Assembly (NCBI GenBank): GCA_026018925.1
Contig: JAKSZU010000012.1
Span: forward strand, 44,431,218-44,495,217
Direction of reading: 5' to 3'
DNA length: 64,000 nucleotides
DNA from: Tupaia tana
Taxonomy: Eukaryota > Chordata > Mammalia > Scandentia > Tupaiidae
The translations under genes and the position numbers were made by a program. The notes beneath the pieces were generated by a model. The model ran no database searches, was not told the DNA's origin, and saw only the letters and a list, made by a program, of their open reading frames with translations. Numbering within the stretch: the stretch's first letter is position 1; the number at the start of each line of letters is the position of its first letter. Shown here piece by piece: positions 22,387-34,800 of this stretch.

Positions 22387-22742
22387 GTCAGTGGCAGGGA
22401 ATGGTGAGGGTTATGGGATGGGGTGGGTGGAGCCCCTGTGCATCACTGGGAGGCCGAGCCATGGGTGGATGTGTCAGATTTGTCACCTGCAAGGCCTGTT
22501 GCCTGTATTATCTCCTTTCCTTCTCTCTTGCTTTGCCTTGGGAGAAATTCCACAGTAGGAGGACATGAGATGGATTATACCTCCTCTTCACTGAACACCT
22601 CACCTGGCAGGTGAGCCTGGCACTGCAGGGCAGGTGCACTGAAGAAAACACTCAGGAAGGTCATTCCACAAAGATCCATGGCTTTCTTTCTTATCCCCTC
22701 ATGCCCCCACTGACCTGAGCTGCATTTCTTTACCTCATCCAG
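22387..22742 (+). other. AHNAK: AHNAK intron 2
   Basis: 356 bp from donor gtcagt to acceptor catccag. Unique sequence with no repeat recognised. Confidence 0.55.
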
Positions 22743-22899
22743 ATGGAGAAGGAGGAGGAGATGACGCGGGAGCTGTTGCTGCCCAACTGGCAGGGCAGTG
22801 GCTCCCATGGGCTGACCATCGCCCAGAGGGATGATGGCGTCTTTGTGCAGGAGGTGATGCAGAACTCCCCTGCGGCCCGCGCTGGGGTGGTCAAGGAGG
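22743..22899 (+). CDS. AHNAK: AHNAK exon 3, first coding exon
   Basis: 157 nt running from the ATG to a GTGAGT donor at 22900. It encodes MEKEEEMTRELLLPNWQG and the first half of the PDZ-like fold (SHGLTIAQRDDGVFVQEV, then NSPAARAGVVKEG). The upstream tract (ttacctcatccag) is a good acceptor ending at 22742, so the exon may begin exactly at the ATG. The exon ends in phase 1, splitting a glycine codon. Compared with the human start as I recall it, there is one extra residue in the acidic leader. Confidence 0.95.
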
Positions 22900-25800
22900 G
22901 TGAGTTTCCCCAGTGTGCAGACTGGGTACTTGGAGCTGGAGGTGTGGTGAAGGTGTTAGAGGGAAGGACAGGAGGCAGGGAGCAGGCAGAAGCAGACAGG
23001 TGGCTACAGAGGGCTTTTGGTCCTTGGGAAGGCAGACGTGTGGAGTAGCAGAGACCTGGTCATCAGAGTTGACTCCCTCCACCCCCACTAGGTGTGCACC
23101 TTTGGGCAAATTAGTTGACCCTCTTAGGTCTCATCTCTGCAATGGATATCTCCATGCCTGCCTTGTGGGGTAGTCTCGAGAGTTAAATGCCGACCAGTGA
23201 AAGTGCCTAGGGTGTGGTGGTTGTGTGTTGCCTCCCTGAGGCCCTGAGGGTCTCACCTGCTTCTTGCTCCTCCCTGTTCAGGGGACCAGATTGTGGGTGC
23301 CACCATCTACTTTGACAACCTGCAGTCAGGTGAGGTGACCCAGCTGCTGAACACCATGGGGCACCACACCGTGGGCCTAAAGCTGCACCGCAAGGGCGAC
23401 CACTCCCCCGAGCCTGGCCAGACCTGGACTCATGAAGTCTTCAGCTCCCGCAGCTCTGAAGTGGTCCTGGTGAGTGCTTTTCCAGCTTGTCTGTGCCCCG
23501 TGCTGCCCTGGCCACGCGGCCTGCTGGTCCCACTTCCTGGGCCTTTCATCTGCCTCTTGGGCCTCTCTTGTCCTTCCTACTCCTTGGCGCCTTCCTTCAC
23601 TCTCTCGCATCCTGGTCAGCCTGTTTCCTCCTCATCTGTGGCATGTGGCTGGTGCTGTCCCCGAACACTTCCTCAGTCTCTCCAGCACGCCTACCATGCC
23701 CCAGTGTGGGAAGTGACTCATACCAGGGCCTACATATCAGAGGGAAGGTCGGCTGCTTTGTAGGGTTTTCCACAAGATTTCATAGGGGCCTAATTCTGCC
23801 TTCCAGACTCTGTTTCTCTCCTTACAGAGGCCTGACATCATTCTGAGAGTCAGAGGCTGAGCAGCAGAGTGGCTGTGGACTTCGTTTCTCTGCTCCTGCT
23901 GGTGGCTTGTTTGCTTAAAAATAATAGTTCCTCAAGGTGAAAATGTGAACCCAACCCAGCCAGTCTCTTAGGCTCAACAAATGCTCCCAATGTGCAGAGG
24001 GCCCCCAGGAGGATTCTTCTCCCGGTTAAACAAACAAGCCAGTGAGTTGAGACTGAGAGATGAAGGATCTGGTCGCCGGAGAGGCGTCCCTGAAACTGGC
24101 CAATCTGAATCTCTAATTGATTGTAAATCCTTCTCCCAGACCGCACAGTCTGGAAATCTATACATTCTTCTCTCCCCAGGGCTCTCACTTACTGGAATTC
24201 CCCCCAAATAATTTCTGTTTTCTTCTTGTGATGTGGCTGTCAGCCTCTTTCTTCAGTCCCTTATGCTCCACCCCAGGAGGCTCCATAGGCCTTCGTTATG
24301 GTCCCAATTTCTTTGGGAAACAGGCAACCATGTTGCCAGCTGGGCTGTGGCCGGGCGGCTGGTAACTCAGGCAGGCTCTGCTGCAACCTCTGCTGGCGTG
24401 TCTTTCTGCAGAGCGGGGATGATGAGGAGTACCAGCGGATCTATACCACGAAGATCAAGCCTCGGCTGAAGTCGGAGGATGGAGTGGAAGGGGACCTTGG
24501 GGAGACCCAGAGCCGCACCATCACGGTGACCAGAAGGGTCACAGCCTACACAGTGGATGTGACTGGCCGAGAAGGAGCTAAGGACATCGACATCACTAGC
24601 CCTGAATTTAAGATCAAGATTCCAAGGCATGAACTGACTGAAATCTCCAAAGTGGATGTGGAGACCCAGCCTGGGAAGACAGTGATCAGACTGCCCTCCA
24701 GCTCAGGAGCAACCTCTCCACACACAGGCTCTGCTGTGGACATCCACACAGGGGCTATTTCTGCTTCAGGACCAGAGCTCCAAGGTGCTGGCCACTCGAA
24801 GCTTCAAGTCACTATGCCTGGGATAAAGGTGGGAAGCCCGGGCATTGATGTCAGTGTGAAGGGCTTAGAACTGGGTGGTAAAGGAGGGGTTCAAGTTTCA
24901 GGAGTGGACGTTTCATCTTCTCTTGGGGGTGGGGCAGTTGAGGTACAGGGTCCATCCCTCCAGAGTGGTGGTAATGGCAAAATTAAAATCCCCACCATGA
25001 AGATGCCCAAATTTGGTGTCTCAACAGGGCCTGTGGGCCAGCCACCAGAGGCAGGACTGAGTGTCTCTGCACCAGAATTCTCTGTGGGGCAGAAAGGCAG
25101 CGAGCCAGGCTTGACCATTGGTGGGAACATCCAGGCTCCTCAGATGGAAGTCACTGCTCCCTCTGCTCATATTGGGGGGCTTGAGGGGAAGCTGAAGGGC
25201 CCCCAGATTACTGGGCCATCACTTGAGGGTGACCTAGGCCTGAAAGGTACCAAACCACAAGGGAGCATAGGAATAGATGCCTCTGTTCCCAAAATCGAGG
25301 GCAGCATCACCGGCCCTAGTGTGGGAGTTCGAGTCCCAGAGGTTGATGTTCATGGGTCTCAGGGCAAACTGAATATGCCTAAGATGAAAGTGCCCACATT
25401 CTCTGTGTCAGGCTCGAAGGGAGAGGGAACTAGCATTGATGTGGCACTGCCTACAGGTGAAGTTACTCTTCCTGGGGTGTCTGGGGATGTCAGCCTGCCT
25501 GAGATTGCTGCTGGTGGACTGGAAGGGAAGATGAAGGGTGCCAAAGTCAAGCCTCCTGAGATGATTATTCAGAAGCCTAAAATCTCTATGCAGGATGTGG
25601 ATCTGAGCCTTGGGTCCCCCAAACTGAAAGGAAATATTAAGGTTTCTGGCCCTGGGGTGCAAGGTGATGTGAAAGGTTCTAGAATGGACATGGAGACACC
25701 AAACCTAGAGGGGAATTTGACAGGCCCCAAACTTAGCAGTCCTTCTGGGAAAACAGGCACCTGTAGGATCTCTATGGCTGATGTAGACTTAAATGTGGCT

Positions 25801-28800
25801 ACACCTAAAGTGAAAGGGGGTGTAGATGTCGTACTCCCAAAAGTAGAAGGGAAAGTCAAAGTCCCTGAAGTGGATGTCAAAGGCCCCAGAGTGGATGTCA
25901 GTGCCCCAGATGTGGAAGTTCACGGCCCAGAATGGAACCTGAAAATGCCCAAGATGAAAATGCCTAAATTTAGCACTCCTGGTGTCAAAGGGGATGGATT
26001 AGATGCAGATGTGACTCTGCCCAAAGGAGATATTAGTATTTCAGGGCCTAAGGTCAACGTGGAAGCCCCAAATGTCAACATGGAGGGGCTGGAGGGCAAA
26101 CTTAAAGGCCCTGATATTAAGATGCCTGACGTGAGTGTCAGGACACCAAAGATCTCCATGCCTGATGTAGATTTGCATGTTAAAGGTACAAAGGTGAAGG
26201 GAGAGTATGATGTAACAGTGCCAAAGCTTGAAGGACAACTGAAGGGTCCCAAAGTGGACACCAGTGCCCCAGATGTGGATGTTCATGGCCCAGACTGGCA
26301 TCTCAAGATGCCCAAGATGAAAATGCCCAAATTCAGTGTGCCAGGGTTCAAAGCAGAGGGCCCAGAAGTTGATGTGAACCTGTCTAAGGCGGATGTGGAC
26401 ATTTCTGGGCCCAAGGTAGATGTCAGTGCTCCTGATGTGCGAATTGAGGGACCAGAGGGGAAATTAAAAGGGCCCAAGTTTAAGATGCCTGAGATGAATA
26501 TCAAAGCTCCAAAGATTTCCATGCCAGATGTGGACTTACATTTGAAAGGCCCGAGTGTAAAGGGAGAATATGATGTTACAATGCCAAAGCTTGAAGGTGA
26601 AATGAAAGTTCCTGATGTTGAACTTAAAAGTGCCAAAGTGGACATTGATGTCCCAGATGTGGATGTTCATGGCCCTGACTGGCACCTGAAGATGCCCAAG
26701 ATGAAAATGCCCAAGTTCAGTGTGCCCGGTGTCAAAGCAGAGGGTCTGGAAGTGGATGTGAACCTGCCCAAGGCTGACGTTGATGTCTCAGGACCCAAAA
26801 TGGACATCGATGTTCCAGATGTGAATATTGAAGGACCTGAAGGAAAGCTAAAAGGTCCCAAGTTTAAAATGCCTGAAATGAATATCAAGACCCCAAAGAT
26901 CTCCATGCCTGATGTAGATTTGCATATGAAAGGTCCCAAGGTAAAGGGAGAATATGATGTTACAGTGCCAAAGCTAGAAGGGGACCTGAAAGGCCCAAAA
27001 GTAGATGTCAGTGCTCCAGATGTTGAAGTTCATGGTCCTGATTGGAACCTGAAGATGCCAAAGATTAAAATGCCCAAATTTAGCATGCCTAGCCTCAAAG
27101 GAGAGGGTCCAGAATTAGATGTGAACCTACCAAAGGCAGATTTGGACATTTCTGCACCAAAGGTAGATATCAGTGCTCCAGATCTCAGCCTTGAAGGACC
27201 AGAAGGGAAGTTGAAAGGTCCCAAGTTTAAGATGCCTGAGATGCACTTCAAAGCTCCTAAGATGTCTCTGCCAGATGTCGATCTGGATCTTAAAGGACCC
27301 AAATTGAAAGGAAATCTAGATGTGTCTGCACCAAAAATAGAAGGTGAGATGAAAGTTCCAGATGTGGACATCAAAGGTCCAAAGGTAGACATTAAAGCAC
27401 CAGATGTGGAAGTTCAAGGTACAGACTGGAGCCTGAAAATGCCCAAGATGAAAATGCCCAAGTTCAGCATGCCTAGCCTCAAAGGAGAGGGCCTCGATGT
27501 AGACATGAACTTACCCAAAGCTGACATTGATGTCTCAGGACCAAAAGTGGACATTGAAGCCCCAGAAGTGAGTCTCGAGGGTCCAGAAGGGAAGCTGAAG
27601 GGTCCCAAGTTCAAGATGCCTGAGATGCACTTCAAGGCACCCAAGATCTCCATGCCTGATGTGGACTTAAACTTGAAAGGCCCCAAAGTCAAAGGGGATG
27701 TGGATGTGTCTGTGCCCAAGATAGAAGGTGAAATGAAAGTGCCAGATGTTGACATCAAAGGGCCCAAAGTGGACATTGATGCTCCAGATGTGGATGTTCG
27801 TGGCCCAGACTGGCACCTAAAAATGCCCAAGATGAAAATGCCAAAGTTCAGCATGCCAGGTTTCAAAGGAGAGGGCCCAGAAGTGGACGTGAACCTGCCC
27901 AAGGCTGACATTGATGTCTCAGGACCCAAGGTGGATGTTGAAACCCCAGATGTGAACCTTGAGGGTCCAGAAGGGAAGTTAAAGGGTCCCAAGCTCAAGA
28001 TGCCTGAGATGCACTTCAAGACCCCCAAGATCTCCATGCCTGATGTGGACTTAAACTTGAAAGGCCCCAAAGTCAAAGGGGATGTGGATGTTTCTGTGCC
28101 CAAGATAGAAGGTGATATAAAAGTGCCAGATGTTGACATCAAAGGGCCTAAAGTAGACATTGATGCTCCAGATGTAGATGTTCATGGCCCAGATTGGCAC
28201 CTAAAAATGCCCAAGATGAAAATGCCAAAGTTCAGCATGCCAGGTTTTAAAGCAGAGGGCCCAGAAGTGGATGTGAACATGCCTAAGGCAGATATTGATG
28301 TCTCAGGACCCAAGATTGATGTTGAAGTCCCAGAAGTGAGTCTCGAGGGTCCAGAAGGGAAGCTGAAGGGTTCCAAGTTTAAGATGCCTGAGATGCACTT
28401 CAAGGCCCCCAAGATTTCCATGCCTGATGTGGACCTGAATCTTAAGGGGCCAAAACTAAAGGGAGATGTGGATGTGTCATTGCCTGAGGTCAAAGGTGAA
28501 ATAAAAGCACCAGATGTTGACATTAAAGGGCCCAAAGTAGATGTTAATGCTCCAGATGTGGATGTTCATGGCCCAGACTGGCACCTGAAGATGCCCAAAG
28601 TGAAAATGCCTAAGTTCAGCATGCCTGGTTTCAAAGGAGAGGGCCCAGAAGTAGATGTGAATCTGCCCAAGGCCAATATTGATGTCTCAGGACCCAAGGT
28701 GGATATTGAAGTTCCTGATGTGAATATTGAAGGTCCAGATGCAAAACTGAAAGGTCCTAAATTTAAGATGCCAGAAATGAATATTAAATCTCAGAAGATA

Positions 28801-31800
28801 TCCATGCCAGATGTCGGTTTTCATCTGAAAGGGCCTAAAATGAAAGGAGATTATGATGTTACTGTCCCAAAAGTAGAAGGAGAGATAAAAGTTCCTGAAG
28901 TTGACATCAAAAGCCCCAAAGTAGACATTAATGCACCAGATGTGGAAGTTCACGGCCCAGACTGGCACCTGAAGATGCCCAAAGTGAAAATGCCCAAGTT
29001 CAGCATGCCTGGCTTCAAAGGAGAGGGTCCAGAAGTAGATGTGAACCTGCCCAAGGCTGATATTGCTGTCTCAGGACCCAAGGTGGACATTGATGTTCCA
29101 GATGTGAATATAGAAGCTCCAGAGGGGAAGCTAAAAGGCCCCAAGTTCAAAATGCCAAGCATGAATATACAGACGCACAAAATCCCTATGCCTGATGTTG
29201 GACTTAATCTGAAAGCCCCTAAAGTGAAAACTGATGTAGATGTTTCTCTTCCCAAAGTGGAAGGAGACTTGAAAGGTCCTGAAATTGATGTCAAAGCCCC
29301 TGAGATGGATGTGAATGTTGGTGATATTGATATTGAATGTCCTGATGCAAAGTTGAAAGGCCCCAAGTTTAAGATGCCCGACATGCACTTCAAGGCCCCC
29401 AAGATCTCCATGCCTGATGTGGATTTACATTTGAAAGGTCCCAAAGTCAAAGGGGATGTGGATGTGTCAGTGCCCAAGATAGAAGGTGAAATGAAAGTGC
29501 CAGATGTGGGTGTCAAAGGCCCCAAAGTGGACATTGATGTCCCAGATGTGGATGTTCATGGCCCAGATTGGCACCTGAAGATGCCCAAAGTGAAAATGCC
29601 CAAGTTCAGCATGCCTGGTTTCAAAGGAGAGGGTCCAGACGTGGATGTTAATCTGCCTAAGGCAGATGTTAGTGCTTCTGGACCCAACATGGACATTGTT
29701 GCTCCTGATTTGGATATTGAGGGGCCAGAAGGAAAATTGAAAGGCTCAAAGTTTAAGATGCCCAAGTTGAATATCAAAGCTCCCAAGATTTCTATGCCAG
29801 ATGTGGACTTGAATTTGAAGGGACCCAAATTGAAAGGAGAGGTAGATGCTTCAGTGCCAGAGCTAGAAGGTGATCTCAGAGGTCCGCAAGTTGATATCAA
29901 AGGCCCCAAAGTGGATGTGGAAGTACCTGATGTTGATCTGGAATGTCCTGATGCAAAGTTGAAAGGGCCCAAGTTTAAGATGCCCGACATGCACTTCAAG
30001 GCTCCCAAGATCTCCATGCCTGATGTGGACTTACATTTGAAAGGCCCCAAAGTGAAGGGTGATGTGGATGTGTCTATGCCAAAATTGGAAGGAGATATCA
30101 AAGGCCCCAGTGTGGATGTGGAAGTACCTGATGTTGATCTGGAATGTCCTGATGCAAAGTTGAAAGGCTCTAAGTTTAAGATGCCGGACATGCACTTCAA
30201 GGCCCCCAAGATCTCCATGCCTGATGTGGACTTACATTTGAAAGGCCCCAAAGTGAAGGGTGATGTGGATGTGTCTATGCCAAAATTGGAAGGAGATATC
30301 AAAGGCCCCAATGTGGATGTGGAAGTACCTGATGTTGATCTGGAATGTCCCGATGCAAAGTTGAAAGGCCCCAAGTTTAAGATGCCCGACATGCACTTCA
30401 AGGCACCCAAGATCTCCATGCCTGATGTGGACTTACATTTGAAAGGCCCCAAAGTCAAAGGGGATGTGGATGTGTCAGTACCCAAGATAGAAGGTGAGAT
30501 GAAAGTGCCAGATGTTGACATCAGAGGGCCCAAAGTGGACATTGATGCTCCAGATGTGGATGTTCATGGCCCAGACTGGCACCTGAAAATGCCCAAGATA
30601 AAAATGCCCAAGTTCAGCATGCCTGGCTTCAAAGGGGAGGGCCCAGAAGTGGATGTGAATCTGCCCAAGGCTGACATTGAAGTCTCAGGACCCAAGGTGG
30701 ACATAGAAGCGCCAGATGTGAGTCTTGAGGGTCCTGAAGGGAAACTGAAGGGTCCCAAGTTTAAGATGCCTGAGATGCACTTCAAGGCACCCAAGATCTC
30801 TATGCCTGATATGGACTTAAACTTGAAAGGCCCCAAAGTGAAGGGTGATGTGGATGTGTCTATGCCAAAATTGGAAGGAGATATCAAAGGCCCCAGTGTG
30901 GATGTGGAAGTACCTGATGTTGATCTGGAATGTCCTGATGCAAAGTTGAAAGGCCCCAAGTTCAAGATGCCTGACATGCATTTCAAGGCACCCAAGATCT
31001 CCATGCCTGATGTAGACTTTCATTTGAAAGGCCCCAAAGTCAAAGGAGATGTGGATTTGTCAGTGCCCAAGGTAGAAGGTGAGATGAAGGTGCCAGATGT
31101 TGACATCAAAGGGCCCAAAGTGGACATTGATGCTCCAGATGTAGATGTTCATGGCCCAGACTGGCACCTGAAGATGCCCAAGATGAAAATGCCCAAGTTC
31201 AGCATGCCTGGCTTCAAAGCAGAGGGTCCAGAAGTGGATATGAGCCTGCCCAAGGCTGATATTGATGTCTCAGGACCTAAAGTGGACATTGAAGTTCCTG
31301 ATGTCAATATTGAAGGGCCAGAAGGAAAGTTGAAAGGTCCTAAGTTCAAAATGCCTGAAATGAACATCAAAACCCCAAAGATTTCCATGCCTGACTTTGA
31401 TTTGCATCTGAAAGGTCCCAAGGTAAAGGGTGATGTAGATGCTTCTTTGCCCAAAGTGGAAGGTGACCTGAAGAGCCCTAAAGTTGACATCAAGGGTCCC
31501 AAAGTGGACATTGATATACCAGATGTGGATGCTCATGGCCCAGACTGGCACTTGAAAATGCCCAAGATGAAAATGCCCAAGTTCAGCATGCCTGGCTTCA
31601 AAGGAGAGGGCCCAGAAGTGGATGTGAATCTGCCCAAGGCTGACATTGATGTCTCAGGACCCAAGGTGGACATTGAAGGTCCTGATGTTAACATTGAAGG
31701 ACCAGAAGGAAAACTAAAAGGTCCTAAATTCAAGATGCCTGAGATGAACATCAAAGCCCCTAAGATCTCTATGCCTGACATTGATCTTAACCTGAAAGGC

Positions 31801-34800
31801 CCCAAAGTGAAGGGTGATGTGGATGTGTCCCTGCCTAAAGTGGAAGGTGAGATTAAAGTTCCTGAAGTTGACATCAAAGGCCCCAAAGTGGACATCGATG
31901 CACCAGATGTAGATGTTCATGGCCCAGACTGGCACCTGAAGATGCCCAAGATAAAAATGCCCAAGTTCAGCATGCCTGGCTTCAAAGGAGAGGGCCCAGA
32001 AGTGGATGTGAGCCTGCCCAAGGCTGACATTGATGTCTCAGGACCCAAGGTGGACATCGATGTTCCAGATGTGACTGTTGAAGGACCTGAAGGAAAATGG
32101 AAAAGTCCCAAATTCAAGATGCCTGAAATGCATTTTAAGACCCCAAAGATATCCATGCCAGATATTGATCTTAATCTAAGAAGTCCAAAAATAGCAGGAG
32201 ATTTGGATGTTACAGGTCCCAAGGTACAGGGAGAGTTAAAAGGCCCTGAAGCTGATCTAAAAGGCCCCAAAGTAGACATTGATGCTCCAGATGTAGATGT
32301 TCATGGCCCAGACTGGCACCTGAAGATGCCTAAGATGAAAATGCCCAAGTTCAGCATGCCTGGCTTCAAAGCAGAGGGCCCAGAAGTGGATGTGAACCTG
32401 CCCAAGGCTGACATTGATGTCTCAGGACCCAAGGTGGACATAGAAGGTCCTGATGTGAATATTGAAGGACCAGAAGGAAAGTTGAAAGGCCCTAAGTTCA
32501 AGATGCCGGAGATGAACATCAAAGCCCCAAAGATTTCTATGCCTGACTTTGACTTACATCTGAAAGGTCCCAAGGTAAAGGGTGATGTAGATGTTTCTCT
32601 CCCCAAAGTGGAAGGAGACTTGAAGGGTCCTGAAATTGACATCAAGGGCCCCAAAGCTGACATTGATATACCAGATGTGGATGTTCATGGCCCAGACTGG
32701 CACCTTAAAATGCCCAAGATGAAAATGCCCAAGTTCAGCATGCCTGGCTTCAAAGCAGAGGGCCCAGAAATGGATGTGAATCTGCCCAAGGCTGACATTG
32801 ATGTCTCAGGACCCAAGGTGGACATTGAAGGTCCTGATGTGAATATTGAAGGACCAGAAGGAAAGTTGAAAGGTCCTAAGTTCAAAATGCCTGAGATGAA
32901 CATCAAAGCCCCAAAGATTTCCATGCCTGACTTTGACTTGCATCTGAAAGGTCCCAAGGTAAAGGGTGATGTAGATGTTTCTCTCCCCAAAGTGGAAGGA
33001 GACTTGAAGGGTCCTGAAATTGACATCAAGGGCCCCAAAGCTGACATTGATATACCAGATGTGGATGTTCATGGCCCAGACTGGCACTTGAAAATGCCCA
33101 AGATGAAAATGCCCAAGTTCAGCATGCCTGGCTTCAAAGGAGAGGGCCCAGAAGTGGATGTGAATCTGCCCAAGGCTGAAATTGATGTCTCAGGACCCAA
33201 AGTAGACATTGAAGGTCCTGATGTTAACATTGAAGGACCAGAAGGAAAACTAAAAGGTCCTAAATTCAAGATGCCCGAGATGAACATCAAAGCCCCTAAG
33301 ATCTCTATGCCTGACATTGATCTTAACCTGAAAGGCCCCAAAGTGAAGGGTGATGTAGATGTGTCCTTGCCTAAACTGGAAGGAGAGATTAAAGTTCCTG
33401 AAGTTGACATCAAAGGTCCCAAAGTGGACATCGATACACCAGATGTGGATGTTCATGGCCCAGACTGGCACCTGAAGATGCCCAAGATAAAAATGCCCAA
33501 GTTTAGCATGCCTGGCTTCAAAGGAGAGGGCCCAGAAGTGGATGTGAGCCTGCCCAAGGCTGACATTGATGTCTCAGGACCCAAGGTGGACATCGAAGGT
33601 CCTGATGTGAATATTGAAGGACCTGAAGGAAAGCTAAAAGGTCCCAAGTTCAAGATGCCTGAGATGAACATCAAAGCTCCTAAGATATCAATGCCAGATT
33701 TGGACCTTAATATTAAAAGCCCTAAAATAAAAGGAGAGGTGGATGCTTCACTCCCAAATGTAGAAGGTGATTTAAAAGGGCCTACTATTGATATAAAGGG
33801 CCCGAAGGTAGATATAGAGGCTCCAGATATTGACATTCATGGCCCAGAGGGTAAGTTAAAAAGTCCAAAACTGAAGATGCCTGACATGCATGTAAACATG
33901 CCCAAGATCTCCATGCCAGAAATTGACTTGAATTTGAAAGGCTCAAAGCTGAAGGGAGATGTTGATATTTCTGGTCCAAAAATGGAAGGTGACCTAAAAG
34001 CTCCCAAGTTGGATGTAAAGGGGCCAGAAGTGGACATTTCTGGACCTAAGCTCAATATTGAAGGCAAATCAAAGAAATCTCGTTTTAAACTTCCCAAATT
34101 TAATTTTTCGGGCTCAAAAGTTCAGACTCCTGAAGTGGATCTCAAAGTTAAAAAGCCAGATATTGATGTAGCAGGTCCAAAAGTTGATGTTAATGCTCCT
34201 GATGTTGAGGTTCAAGGAAAAGTGAAAGGATCCAAGTTTAAAATGCCCTTTCTGAGTATTTCATCTCCCAAAGTGTCTATGCCTGATGTAGAGCTAAATT
34301 TAAAAGGTCCTAAAGTCAAAGGAGATTTGGATGTTGCTGCCCCTAATTTAGAAGGTGACTTTAAAGGTCCCAAAGTGGATATTAAGGCACCAGAAGTTCA
34401 TCTTAATGCACCTGATGTGGATGTTCATGGTCCAGACTGGAATCTGAAAATGCCCAAGATGAAAATGCCTAAGTTTAGTGTGCCTGGCTTAAAAGCAGAA
34501 GGGCCAGATATGGCTGTTGATTTACCGAAAGGGGACATGAACATAGAGGCTCCAAGTGTGAAAATTGAGGGCCCAGAAATCAACGTAGAAGGTCCAGAAG
34601 GAGGCTTAAAAGGTCCAAAATTCAAGATGCCTGACATGAATATCAAAGCTCCCCAAATCTCCATGCCTGATATTGACTTAAACCTAAAGGGCCCCAAAGT
34701 CAAAGGTAATATGGATGTTTCTCTTCCCAAACTTGAAGGAGATCTGCAAGGGCCTGATATTGATATCAAAAGCCCCAAAGTGGATATCAGTGCCCCAGAT

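Noticed and set aside
24298-24411. Upstream extension of the exon 5 open frame to an ATG at 24298
   Set aside because: This segment has a polypyrimidine tract and acceptor and joins wrongly to the known protein. The exon 4 to exon 5 splice keeps frame and matches AHNAK.
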